Origin: Tenrec ecaudatus
Lineage: Eukaryota; Chordata; Mammalia; Afrosoricida; Tenrecidae
DNA: 64,000 nucleotides
NCBI RefSeq assembly: GCF_050624435.1
Contig: NC_134541.1
Coordinates: 100,994,805-101,058,804, forward strand
Reading direction: 5' to 3'
Shown here: in pieces, positions 54,086 through 64,000 of the stretch
How positions within the stretch are numbered: position 1 is the first letter of the stretch
How the letters are laid out: every line of letters begins with the position of its first letter
Position numbers and translations under genes: made by a program
The notes under the pieces: generated by a model
What the model was told of the DNA's origin: nothing
The model's database searches: none
Seen by the model: only the letters and a program-made list of their open reading frames with translations

Positions 54086-55525
54086 GGGCATGGTGGTGGC
54101 GCTGTGTGGTAAGCACTGGACTGCCGATTGTGGGGTTGGCCAACAACAGCTGCCCCGAAGGAGAATGATGGGGCTGCTCCCGCTATGCAAATTTAGCCTT
54201 GGAATCACTGTGAGGGGTACCCCCCGCCCCACAAAAACCAAACAAACGTGTAGAAGCTCCACTGGGCAGAGCTTTCGTTGTCCCCACTGGGGAGACGTGA
54301 GTGCACCAGTGGCATTGTCTGGGAGGGCCTCTCTGGTCACAGTGAGTTTTTTCTTAAAAGCAGTTTCACTTGAACCTCATTTTTGTGATGGCCGGTTTAA
54401 CAGAACAGCGTGCAGCTCTGAAATTTTGTTTTCTGCTCGGGAAAAATGCCGCAGAAATTGTTGCGATGTTGAACTCAGCTTACAAGGACAGCGCTATGGG
54501 AAAAACTCAAGTGTACGAGTGGTTTTCTCCTTTCAAAAAAGGAAAAAGGTCGATTGATGACAAACCTCGTTCTGGACTTATGTCAACTTTCCAAATGGAT
54601 GAAAAATGTCCACAAAATTTGTGACTTGTGCTCAAGGACCAGGGAAGAGACGGGGTAGTTGTGTGGACTTTCTTGGAGCTCTGTTCAGTGAATTAACGGA
54701 CGGTTTGGGAATGAGAAGGGTTGTTGTGAAATGTGTGCCTCGCGTTCCGACTGACCGGGAAAAGGAGCGTCCAGTGGAAACACGCCAGGCTTGGAAAGAA
54801 CAGCCCAGAAGCGACCCAGACGCCTTCCCCAAGGTTGTCACTGGTGACGAGACACGGTGCTGTCCTTAGGAGCCCCAAGCAAGCAGCAGTCAAGCCACCT
54901 CGACCCCAAGAGCTCGTCCAGTGAAATCAAAGATCAAGACGATGCTCTCTCTCTTTTTTTTAATGTGAGGGGGAGAGTGCATTTGGAGTTCATTCCACCA
55001 GGGCAGACGGTTAAGCAAGCTTTCTATCCAGAAGTTCTGAAAAGGTTGCATAACAGTGTGCGACAAAAACGGCTTGGTTTGTGGCAGACGGGACCGGCTG
55101 CTGGCGCAGCCATCTCAGTGCACCAGTGTTTAGCCAAAAACCGCATGCCTCTCATGCTCCACACACCTGACTCACCTGCCCTTGTGACTTCTTTGTGTTT
55201 CCTTGAGTGAAGAGGGACGTGAAAGGATAGCAATTTGAAGACTTAGAAGAGGGGGGAAATTAATTAAATAAAGATTTAGAAGAGGTGAAGGGAAAAAACG
55301 AGGGAGGTGCTGTCAGCCATCCAAACGTGTTTGGAAAACGTTTCCAAGATTGGAATGGCAGATTTGATAAATGTATTGAGTGTAATGGAGAGTACTTTGA
55401 AGGGGATAATGTTGTTTTGGAAAAAAATGATAAATACACAACTTTTGGGGAGAAATTCCAGGGGTTTTTTTTGGGGGGGTACCCCCTCGTAGGGTTGGAA
55501 TCAACAGTGACCAGGGATTTGGTTA
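54086..55525 (+). mobile_element. AfroSINE split by a mariner
   Basis: Left arm 54086-54211 ('gagggcatggtggtggcgctg', 'aagcactggactgcc', 'cagctgccccgaagg'). Right arm 55489-55525 ('agggttggaatcaacagtgacc', 'gatttggttagg'). The mariner lies between. Confidence 0.75.
54212..55488 (+). mobile_element. Full-size inactive mariner
   Basis: 1,277 bp, the normal mariner length, with inverted ends GAGGGGTACCCCCCGCCCC and, complemented at the right end, GAGGGGGTACCCCCCC. The transposase frame opens at 54388 (MAGLTEQRAALKFC..) and shows the DNA-binding region with KTQVYEWFSPF and the linker DDKPRSG, then a stop at 54622. A shifted frame carries VTGDE (about 54836-54850), holding the first catalytic Asp. 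The second Asp block is deleted and the third is altered. Blocks near the 3' end (PPGQTV, NGEYFEG-like) are still readable. Same family as 17181; it cannot move by itself. Confidence 0.93.
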
Positions 55526-55570
55526 GGCTAGGTTAAGGTTGGGTTAGGAGGTTAAGGTTGGGTTAAGTTA
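55523..55570 (+). repeat. (GGTTA)-like degenerate repeat
   Basis: 'ggttaggctaggttaaggttgggttagg' followed by a near copy 'aggttaaggttgggttaag'. It sits where the SINE's (GGTTT)n tail should be, so a mutated and expanded SINE tail is the simplest reading. Confidence 0.7.
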
Positions 55571-56539
55571 AGAATCATACAGCTGGTTGAAGGTTTGATT
55601 TCTGAGTGGAAGCCTCATCCCCTTCCATGAGAAACGCATCTCTGTGGGTCAGAACCGTCTCCGCTTACATTTCTGTAACTGACAGTCACACCACCTGGTG
55701 GTCAGTCTGCCAACTGTGGTGACTTGTGTGTTGCTGTGATGCTGGGAACTGTGCTGCTGGTATTTCAAACCCCAGCTGGTCACTCGGGCCGGTGTGCGGA
55801 GAGCCCCAGAGGAGGGGACCAGGAAGAAAGGCGTAGCAATCTACTCAAACAATTAGCGGATGGGGGCCGTCAGTGACAACAGAACACTGCCCAGTGAACC
55901 CCTCAGTTGGAAGACACTCAGAAGGCACAGTGGCTGCCACCGCGACCTTGAGCAGGACAACGACCTTGAGCAGGACAACGGTCAGTCGTGGTGGTGCCAA
56001 CAACCCGCACTCGGGCATGACATTGTCACTTTCAGGCCGCGAGTGAGCTGAGGTCCTTTGCTGAACGAAGTAGTAAAATTACAGATGGTGACCACAGAGC
56101 CCAACGCAGGCTGCATGCTCCCCCGCCCCACAGCCCCCAGGCCTGCGTGGATTGGGGACTTCTCGCTACGCTTGAAAATTGCAGATAAAAAATCCACCTG
56201 GGATGGTGAGAACAGCTTCTTTGTGCCTTCTTTGTGGGCTTGAGGGCGGAGAGCTCCTTCTGTGGAAGTTCAGATGCCCCCTGGGGAGAGCCCTGGAGAC
56301 AAAGGCAGAGGAGGGAGGCAGACCCACAGCGGCAGCTCTAACAATGGCTTGGGCACAGCGGGGCAAGATCGATCTGCTGGGGAGAGGGTTGCCTGGGGTC
56401 GAACCTGACTCCCTAGCTCAACATCCACCACTGGAAACTGTAGGAAGCTTCAGATTCAATGGAACAATGAGGCCACAGCTTTGCTGGGCTGGGTATTGGG
56501 CTGTCCTCTGGGGAGTCCAATTAGGAGGTCTCTGCCTCT
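55571..56539. other. No recognised feature
   Basis: Contains an 18-bp tandem duplication at about 55943-55980 (ACCTTGAGCAGGACAACG). No gene or repeat named. Confidence 0.5.
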
Positions 56540-56640
56540 TTGTCGCTGCTCCTTTACTTGACCAAGCATGATATTCTTCTCAGGGGAGACTGGTCTCTCC
56601 TGACACGTCCGAAATACAGCCGAAGTTTCCTATGCGATTG
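56540..56640 (-). mobile_element. RTE LINE scrap
   Basis: 'tgaccaagcatgatattcttctcagg', 'gactggtctctcctgacacgtccg', a C-terminal RTE segment on the minus strand. Confidence 0.75.
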
Positions 56641-56708
56641 TGGGGGCCCCCAGTGCAAGGTTATCCTGGTCTGGGGGGACTTGGGATGGCTTTGAGTACC
56701 GATGGGTG

Positions 56709-56710
<2 letters not shown>

Positions 56711-56739
<29 letters not shown>
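56711..56739. repeat. (GT)n microsatellite
   Basis: About 14 GT units. Confidence 0.95.
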
Positions 56740-56779
56740 CAACCACCACCACCAGTTGTGTAGGTAGCAGCTCTTGCCT

Positions 56780-56890
56780 ATGCTCCACAGGGTTTCGATG
56801 GCTGGTTTTTCAGATGTAGAGCACCAGGCCTTTCTTCCAAGGCGCAACTGTATAGTCTCGAAACACTGGCCTTTTGGTCTGTTCGACCCC
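56780..56890 (-). mobile_element. SINE variant ('GGCCTTTCTTCC' type)
   Basis: 'ttttcagatgtagagcaccaggcctttcttccaaggcgcaactg' and 'ggccttttggtctgttcgac'. Confidence 0.65.
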
Positions 56891-56900
56891 ACAGACGCTC

Positions 56901-57224
56901 CATTGTGAGGAGTGAGACTAACACCGGTTCAGTTACACAGAAGGAGAAGGGGAGCTGGGAAGAGGGGAAGAAAATTGAGCTGGCCCTTTCTGGGAGGGAG
57001 GTGGCGGGCAGGCAGGCCCCCTTTCCCCAGGAAAATCCAAATGAAAGGGCACTGAGGCTGCGTGAGTGGCATTTCCTGACGGGCTACAGGAAGGAGACGG
57101 AACTGTGGGATCTACTCAGAAAACTGTCACGTCAGCTGCTTGTGGGGCTTTCTCTCAGCCAGCTTGTCACTCTAGCTCTTTCCAGAATTTTAAAGTGGGT
57201 TTAGGTGCCTATGTGATCCAAAAG

Positions 57225-57300
<76 letters not shown>

Positions 57301-58185
57301 AAGTATGTTACCCAAAAAATAGCATATGATTACATGACAGCTGCTGCCTGCTGGGGGGCTTTTCAGAGTGAGGAGTCCTGTCCTCCATTAGAAGGCCCCC
57401 AAAAGGCAGGGAGGGGTTCCTCTCCTGCTGTGTTTACTCTTTGAAATCCACATTCTGGCATGGTCCAGCGGCACGTCTTCACTTCTGGCACTGAGAAGAA
57501 GACTCGAGCTACATGGAATCTTGGGTCCTCAGCAGAGTGACCTCCAAACTGCCTGCCTAGCTCTGGGCGCCCCAGCACCGCGCCCCCCACAGAGTACCCT
57601 GCCTGTAGCCGCAGCAGATGGGACTGCTGGACCTGCATGGCACACTGGTGTGTCGGGCCTTGGAACTTTTTCACATGACTCAGTTTTCAAAACAAATCTG
57701 TGGGTGTGCCCAGTCTGCCTCCGTGACTATTTCCCTTCTGGGACAGAGGGTGCTTGTGTAAATTACTCCGGGGCACGCAGCCACCTGTGCCAGCCGCCCC
57801 TGTGTCCGGAGTGTCCCTGCAGCCCGGTGGAACCACGGGGGCGGGGTGGGGGGGCGAGGCAGGGAGACAGCAGTTGACTCAGTGAAGTGTAGTGCTGGGA
57901 CTCGTGGTGATTTTTGCCTGCGTTTGAATTTTTCTAGTTAGCCACATTAAAAAACAAACAGAAGAAACAGGTGAAAATAATTTTAATAGTTTAGTTCAGT
58001 GTATCTCAGGCATCAGCATTTCCATTTGTAATCAGTATAAAAATTACATGGAGTTATATTGAGATAACTGAACACTTTTTTCACATGAAGTCTTTGAAAA
58101 CCAGTCTCATTGACCTCGTGCTGCAAATTGAAATGCTAGATTCGTATCAGAAATATTTTATCTATAAGATGCAGTTACTCAGGTT
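56901..58185. other. Mostly unrecognised; compound microsatellite inside
   Basis: Apart from the GT/GA run at 57226-57302 there is no recognised repeat. 57940-58180 is AT-rich. Confidence 0.5.
57226..57302. repeat. (GT)n(GA)n compound microsatellite
   Basis: About 34 bp of GT followed directly by about 35 bp of GA, then AAAGAAAG. Confidence 0.97.
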
Positions 58186-58362
58186 GCCTCCAAAAACCCA
58201 AATCAACTCACTGCCATCTTGGCTTGTCACAGCCAGCCCTATGGGACAGGACAGCCCTATGGGACAGGACAGAACTTCCTCAGTGGGTTTCTGACAGAGT
58301 AGCTGCTGGCTTCAAACTTCTGACCTTGTGGTTAGCAGCCCAACTGGTCACCTACTAGACCC
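58186..58362 (-). mobile_element. AfroSINE with an internal 18-bp duplication
   Basis: 'caaatcaactcactgccatcttgg'. CAGCCCTATGGGACAGGA occurs twice in tandem near 58232-58268. 'gaccttgtggttagcagccc' marks the head half. Confidence 0.9.
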
Positions 58363-58369
58363 TAAGAGT

Positions 58370-58555
58370 TCCTTAAACCAAGTCAATTCAGACGCACAGC
58401 AGTCCTGTAGGACAGGGTCCCACTGCCCCCGTGGGTTTCTGAGATGAACTCTTTACGGGAATAGAAAGCCCGTCGTTCTTCTTCAGAGGAGCTGTTAGAT
58501 TTGAACCTTGGGATTAGCAGCCCAACTCATAACCCACGAGGCTACCAGGGCGCTC
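58370..58555 (-). mobile_element. AfroSINE
   Basis: 'taaaccaagtcaattcagacgc', 'cgggaatagaaagcccgtcg', 'aacccacgaggctaccagggcgctc'. Tandem to the previous copy, same orientation. Confidence 0.92.
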
Positions 58556-58718
58556 AGGGCGAACAGTTTTTAGATTGTTAAATGTCTTTCACTTAGCATT
58601 TTTTTGGTGGCGAATAGGTAGCGACGGCAACGGTTCAGTGACTTTAATTTCTTCATCTTGTTGCTCAACCCTCACCCGTAACCATTCCGGATGGGATTTT
58701 CCCATCACCCTTCACAGC

Positions 58719-58924
58719 TCAGGAGCTCTGGTGGCAGAGTGGTTACACTTCGGCTGCTAGCCACAAGGTCTGCAGGTTAAAGCCACCAGCCGTTCCCTGG
58801 GAGAAAGATGGGGCTTTCTGCTCCTGTAAAGAGTCAGTCTCGAAACCCATAGGTGTAGCTCGACCCTGTCCTACAGGCTCCCAGTGAGTCCACATCGGCT
58901 CCACAACAGTGAGTTTGGTTTGGG
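58719..58924 (+). mobile_element. AfroSINE, full length
   Basis: 'caggagctctggtggcagag', 'ggctgctagccacaaggtctgcag', 'ttctgctcctgtaaagag', 'cacatcggctccacaacagtgag' with the (TTTGG) tail. Confidence 0.94.
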
Positions 58925-58999
58925 GCCTGGCCATCGAATCTTCCCTTTCCCCTGTCCCTTCTGCTGACCGTGAGTGGACTTTGGCCTCTTAAAAACACA

Positions 59000-59100
59000 G
59001 TTGTTGAGTTGCTTCCAACTCATAGCGGCCACACCTGAACATCTTTGTGGGATCAGACAGCCCAATCCCTCCTTGGAGGAACTGGTGGGCGTGGACCACC
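59000..59100 (-). mobile_element. SINE fragment
   Basis: 'gttgagttgcttccaactcatagcgg' and 'ggaggaactggtgggcgtggacc', a diverged minus-strand AfroSINE. Confidence 0.65.
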
Positions 59101-59140
59101 GAGGTGGGCATTTCCGTAGCCCAAGTACCCCTGGGACGAC

Positions 59141-60149
59141 GGCTTGCAGTCTCCACTGCTGGTCCCTGTGAGTGTGATCAGACAACGCAGTAGCAGCCGT
59201 GGTGACTGATTTCATTCACTCGCACGAGGTCTGTAAGGCTCGCCCATGCCGAGGCAGGAAGCAGGGGCCTTCCCTCGTCGGGGCTGAGTGACCCTCGGCC
59301 TAAGTACGGGCTGCGTGTTGTGAGCCCCTGAAGCCCATTGCCTAAATGTCCATCTGATTACAGCCTGCCCCCGCTAGGTGAAGTAACCCCGGGGGCCCAT
59401 GGTCACCCTCTCGGACACCTTGGCCGTCACGACCACAGAGTCCCCATCACAGAAAGCTCCTTGGACAGTATGGGCTTGGAGGGTCAGGCCCAGACATCTT
59501 CTAGAACCTGGCCCGGCAACCTGCCCTGCTTTATTCACCACTCCTGCAGGCTACGTCCGGAGCCTCAATTTCCACTTAGGAACGGTGCTCTGGCTCTTTC
59601 CCCAGAAGCTCTTCCCGGGGCTTCCTTTAAGGGCTGGAGTCTCCCGGGAGGCACCAGCAGTCTGCTTCGACTTCCCACGGGTTCTGGAAAGCGAGACGGG
59701 GACGTGGGGACGGGGTGGCAAGTCTGGGGAGCCTCCAGCCCCCGGCACGAGACCTGAGCTGGCATTTCTCCGTCCTCTGGAGACGGCACTGAAGGACTGC
59801 CCTGCTGGCCTCAGGAAACCTTGCCACCCAAAGGGCGGGTCTGGTGCGCGCCGGCTCCGGACAGGAGCGCACCTGGGCACAGGTGGTGTAACCCGAGGTG
59901 GGCCCCGCTTGGGCACAAACAAAGGCCCTGCTTCCCAGAGGAAGTATTTGCCTGGCTGCTCTTGTGGTTATTGTGTTTTTAAAGGCAAACTATGTTTTCT
60001 TCTTTAAGAACTCTAGCATGCAGGTTGGACAGTGCGCGGGTCTGAATTGTACAGCTTGCGTGGTCATAGAGGGGGCACACACCCTCTGTGACACACACAG
60101 GTGAGGAGACACATGCCCTGCCCCCCCGTCCCCCAGAAGCCCCTGGGGC
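59141..60149. other. Unrecognised, locally CpG-bearing intron sequence
   Basis: 59640-59930 is GC-rich with several CpGs (e.g. GGTGCGCGCCGGCTCCGG), unusual for this intron, and nearly free of repeats. It could be an alternative promoter or enhancer 1.8 kb upstream of exon 2; no direct proof. Open frames on both strands overlap and show no domain. Confidence 0.45.
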
Positions 60150-60265
60150 TGTGGGTTAGGCAGTGGGTTCCTTTAACGGTGTACAGCCCGGCACCCCCCT
60201 TCTCCCTCCCACCCGCAACCCCGTTAGAGGGGTCACTATGAGTCAGAATCAACTTGGCCACTCTG
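60150..60265 (+). mobile_element. AfroSINE, diverged
   Basis: 'gttaggcagtgggttcc' and 'gttagaggggtcactatgagtcagaatcaacttgg'; the middle is rearranged. Confidence 0.65.
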
Positions 60266-60279
60266 GGGATTTTCCATCC

Positions 60280-60362
60280 CAGAATAGCCTTTGAAGTCAT
60301 TTTGCCTGTTTCTGAATTTCATGTAAATGGCGCAGTATCTGCATCTATTTCTGGGTGGTGCG

Positions 60363-60411
<49 letters not shown>

Positions 60412-60840
60412 TCCACTTTGACTATTTTTTCGTGAATTATTTGGTCAATACTTGAGTCATGTTGTGTACCCATCACCACTATCCTATTTATGGACATTTC
60501 CATCGCTCTCAACACGAGCCCAGCTACTCCCTCCCACCCCAAGCCTTGGCCCCGCCCTCCCTCCCACCCCTGGGTAATCACTGAGGTGTGGTTTGTGCAG
60601 TCGACTCCCTTCCATGACGGACTCTTTCTCTCTGCACCGTGTTTTGGGGGTTTGTGCATGTGGTGCCGTGTGTCCAGTCGTCAGTCCTTTGTGTCCTTTG
60701 TTACGTGTTGGACAGATTGTGTCTAACCCTCACACCTGAATGCTAAAGGGCATTTAGGTTGTTTCCACCCTTAGGCTGTTGTGAATTAGAGGTACAGTGA
60801 ATATTAGTATGGAATGTGTGTTCTTTTGTGTCTGCCTTCT
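60280..60840 (-). mobile_element. Old L1M-type fragment containing (AC)n
   Basis: 'ctgaatttcatgtaaatggcgcag', 'gtgtacccatcaccactatcc', 'gggcatttaggttgtttccaccc' are old L1 3'UTR motifs. A (CGCA)/(CA)n run lies at 60361-60409. Confidence 0.7.
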
Positions 60841-60841
60841 T

Positions 60842-61350
60842 GTGGCATAGTGGGTTAATTCTTGGGTTACCAACCACAAGGTTGGTGGTTTGAATCCACC
60901 AAGCCCCTGGAAGGGCAAAACATGGGGCAGCTTGCCTCTTTAAAAATTCACAGCCACCCCCAAAAGTGATGTCGTGGCTCTGACGGCCTCTGGGCAGCTG
61001 AGCCCTCCCCTCCCTTGACGATGGTAGCCCACCCAGTGGGGTTGGTGGTCACATCTTGACAGAGGGCACTCTTGGGCCCCTCCCTGTGCTGTCAGTATTT
61101 GTTATGTCACCTCTCCCTGGGGCCCACCCCCAAGTATTTATTTATTTATTATCATGTGTCACTGCTGTGTGTTGGGGGAGTGGGTTTTTTCCCACCACTG
61201 CCACCATGGCTGTGTCAGTCCTCCTGGACTTAATAAAGTTTGCGTGAGAGTGAAAAAAAAATTCACAGCCTTGAAAACGCTGTGAGGCAGTTCTAGCCTG
61301 TGCTGTAGGGCCGTGGTGAGGCTACCCTGGCTGGAAGGCTTTGGGTGGGT
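60842..61350 (+). mobile_element. AfroSINE split by a retrocopy
   Basis: Left arm 60842-60955 ('gtggcatagtgggttaattcttgg', 'aaccacaaggttggtggtttg', 'ttaaaaattcacagcc'). Right arm 61271-61350 ('ttgaaaacgctgtgaggcagttctagcc', 'gctgtagggccgtggtgag'). Deleting the insert and one duplication restores the family order 'ttcacagccttgaaaac'. Confidence 0.93.
60956..61256 (+). pseudogene. 3'UTR-type processed retrocopy of unknown mRNA
   Basis: About 300 bp inserted in the SINE with an exact 14-bp target duplication AAAAATTCACAGCC (60942-60955 and 61257-61270). It ends AATAAA (61232-61237), about 15 bases, then poly(A). These are hallmarks of L1-mediated retroposition of a 5'-truncated mRNA. It contains ATTTATTTATTTATT at about 61136-61150, the AU-rich element of short-lived transcripts such as cytokines and immediate-early genes. 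I cannot name the parent gene. No coding frame is expected. Confidence 0.85.
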
Positions 61351-61724
61351 CTTGTATTTGCAAAGTCTATGGCTTTGCTCGCCCATCAGCTGAAACATTG
61401 TTAGCAAAAGCCACCGAGGTTACAAAAGAGGAATAAAACGGTAGATTCTCAAGGCAAAATCATTGTAGGGTGAAGAGGCATCTCTTGCTACTGAGTTGCT
61501 GTTTCCGTTTCAATGGTGTTTGGGTTATAGTGATGTTTGTTTAGGAGGGCCCACAAAGAGAATGATCGTTCCGGGGTCCCCAGGGAAAGACAGGGAAGGA
61601 CTGACTCCCTTTTTAGTGTCTGCAACTTTTCTGTGTGTCGGGAAGAAATGAAGATTAGTGGGAAGAGGTATTTATAGCACCATGTCCGTTGAATTTCTGA
61701 TGGTGTTTTCTGTCTCGGCCTTAG

Positions 61725-62534
<810 letters not shown>

Positions 62535-62655
62535 AGGCATGTCCCCTAGGGCGTGCCACGCAGTAGAGCCCCGTCTCGCCTGGTCGCTGGTGGCTTTGAA
62601 CCACCGACCTTTCCATTAGTGTCTGAGCACTCAACCATTGTGCTGCCAAGAACGC
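62535..62655 (-). mobile_element. AfroSINE, diverged
   Basis: 'ggtggctttgaaccaccgacctttcc', 'gagcactcaaccattgtgctgcc'; mainly the tRNA-head half. Confidence 0.8.
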
Positions 62656-62679
62656 CTCTATCCCAAGTTGGTTGTGTGT

Positions 62680-62830
62680 CCCAGACTTGAGAGAGCAGAG
62701 CTGTCCCCTTGGGGCTTCCTAGGTCATGCTCTTTCTGGAAGCAGGTTACCATATCTTTCTCCCGTGGTGGGCTCTACTGCCCTCCTCAGAGGTGCAGCCG
62801 CGGCTCTAACCACTGTGCCACAGGACGCCT
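62680..62830 (-). mobile_element. SINE, diverged
   Basis: 'cagagctgtccccttggggcttcctagg', 'cagaggtgcagccgcggctc', 'taaccactgtgccacagg'. Confidence 0.7.
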
Positions 62831-62934
62831 TTCACCTGTAACGTTGGCCTCTTCTCGTAGCTCCATAGGGGAGTGTCACGGTTAAATCAGATTCTCTGTG
62901 CCAGACCCCCAGGGTCATTTGGTCATTCATCCAC

Positions 62935-63112
62935 CAGTGCCGTCAAGCCGATTCCAACTCATACCCACCCTAGAGGACACAGTGGAAGTCACTGTTCCGT
63001 GGGTGATCGTGCTGTCACTCTGTAGACGCACACAGCCACGTCTTTCTGGGAACCGCTGGAGGTCTCTAACCGTTGGCAGCCCAGCACTTAACCCACAGTG
63101 CTTTCAGGGCTT
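62935..63112 (-). mobile_element. AfroSINE
   Basis: 'cagtgccgtcaagccgattccaactcatacccaccc', 'ctgggaaccgctggaggtctctaacc', 'cagcacttaacccacagtgc'. Confidence 0.88.
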
Positions 63113-63204
63113 CTGCACTTGACGACATGATAGCAGGTGCATCTTATCAAGTTGTGCACGTGGACGCTGGATAAAGAAGCCAGAAGAAGAACCCCTGCAT
63201 TTAA

Positions 63205-63512
63205 ATGTGCTGGTGAAGAATATTGAAATGCCCCGGACCGCTGAAAGAACAGATCTGTCTTGGAGGAAGTACGGCCAGGGTGGTCCTTAGAGGCAAAGAT
63301 GGCGAGACTTTGTCTCGTGTACCCCGGACATGTTGACAGGAGATAGTGAGTGAGGCCCTAGAGAAGGCCATCATGCTTGGTAGAGTGGAGGAAGGGGCAG
63401 CGGAAGAGGAAGCTGATTGGCCCACGATGATTGGCGCAGTGGAAGACTTGCAAGGGCGGCACAGGCCCGGGCGATGTTTTGCTAGGTTGTGCATAGGGTC
63501 GCCATGAGTCGG
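63205..63512 (+). mobile_element. RTE LINE 3' end
   Basis: 'ctgaaagaacagatctgtcttggaggaagtacgg', 'ggtccttagaggcaaagatggcgagactttg', 'gaaggccatcatgcttggtagagtg', ending 'ggttgtgcatagggtcgcc' and 'atgagtcgggccgctg'. It is among the better-preserved 3' ends. Confidence 0.85.
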
Positions 63513-63519
63513 GCCGCTG

Positions 63520-63700
63520 CTGTTGTTTCTAGAGCGCCTTCTGTGGCTTCAGCTGCTCTGAAGGACTGGCGGTGAGGCGCTGTGGAAGAAAGACCTGGCG
63601 GTCTGGTTCCCAAAAGGTCAGCCATCAGAGACCCTGTGGAGCACAACTGCCCTGTGACACCTGGGGGCGGCCAGGAGCCAGAATCACCCTGACAGCCGTG
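63520..63700 (+). mobile_element. SINE, diverged
   Basis: 'gagcgccttctgtggcttcag', 'gaagaaagacctggcggtctg', 'gagaccctgtggagcacaac' and 'ccaggagccagaatcaccctgac', AfroSINE order but old. Confidence 0.65.
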
Positions 63701-63814
63701 CGTGGTGGTGTCACTATTGTTCTTGCCTTCTGGTTTTGTGAGTGGATACAATCGTGGCATCAGTTTGAGGTCACCTTACTATCAATGACTTATTCTTGAA
63801 CATCTCCGCCCCGT

Positions 63815-63817
<3 letters not shown>

Positions 63818-63854
<37 letters not shown>
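63818..63854. repeat. (AC)n microsatellite
   Basis: About 18 CA units. The remaining 63855-64000 shows nothing recognised. Confidence 0.97.
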
Positions 63855-63855
<1 letters not shown>

Positions 63856-64000
63856 CTCAATACAGTGAACATGCAACTGTGGGTGTAGCTTTGAGTAACT
63901 GCTTGTCTCCTGGAGGAAAGTTCTTTCTGGGAGTGTTGAAGTTCAGTGAACTTACTGACACCCACCTCCCATCCCAGCATACAGATGACAGGGATGGGTT

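Larger units (their letters stand above)
29153..61724 (+). other. LITAF: LITAF intron 1 (about 32.6 kb)
   Basis: Donor GTGAGT at 29153. Acceptor: a pyrimidine-rich stretch ending CTCGGCCTTAG at 61724. It holds the transposable elements listed separately. Positions 29831-30418, between the island and the first SPIN element, contain no recognised feature. Confidence 0.6.

Noticed and set aside
55523..55570. Interstitial telomere
   Set aside because: Units are GGTTA/GGTTAA/GGGTTA, irregular, and coincide with a SINE tail.
59399..60007. 202-codon frame as an alternative LITAF exon
   Set aside because: No conserved domain or clear splice sites, and antisense frames of similar length exist; only the CpG patch itself is kept as an observation.

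Overview
The window is nuclear DNA from a placental mammal, almost certainly an afrotherian and most likely a tenrec (Echinops-like). Tens of copies of a tRNA-headed SINE that opens with GGAGCCCTGGTGGC and ends near GACTCGATGGCAGT match the Afrotheria-specific AfroSINE family. RTE-clade LINEs sharing the same 3' end are also abundant. Three short hAT elements carry SPIN-type termini (CAGCGGTTCTCAACCT), and SPIN is known to be highly amplified in tenrec. Mariner copies, a second hAT family and several solo LTRs fit the same picture. The species call is inference from repeats; no search was run.

Only one functional protein-coding gene is visible: LITAF (also called SIMPLE), on the + strand. Its CpG-island promoter and a probable non-coding first exon lie at about 28.7-29.8 kb. 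A 32.6-kb first intron follows, then the first coding exon at 61725-61944 (start codon 61731), which encodes the proline-rich N-terminus with PSAP and PPxY motifs. The zinc-binding LITAF domain must be encoded beyond position 64000.

Positions 1-28,700 are the upstream intergenic region. It holds a 440-bp polypurine tract, an RPS21 processed pseudogene, a long degenerate RTE LINE, three solo LTRs of one family (each with a 6-bp target duplication), a mariner remnant, a 29-bp-unit minisatellite of about 25 copies, a 100-bp tandem triplication around (GT)n, and nested L1/RTE/SINE layers. Positions 29,153-61,724 are intron 1. It holds three SPIN elements, another hAT element, two further solo LTRs, a 1.28-kb mariner inserted in a SINE, and an unidentified 3'UTR-type retrocopy inserted in a SINE with an exact 14-bp target duplication. 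Positions 61,945-64,000 are the start of intron 2.

The many long open frames in the GA tract, the minisatellite, the GT blocks and the CpG island are compositional and are not called as genes. I saw no tRNA, rRNA, CRISPR array or intact transposon gene, and no evidence of a novel multi-gene system. The most informative material is the nested insertion record, with target duplications readable directly in the sequence, and a few repeats I could not classify. Boundaries of old repeats are approximate (tens of bases).
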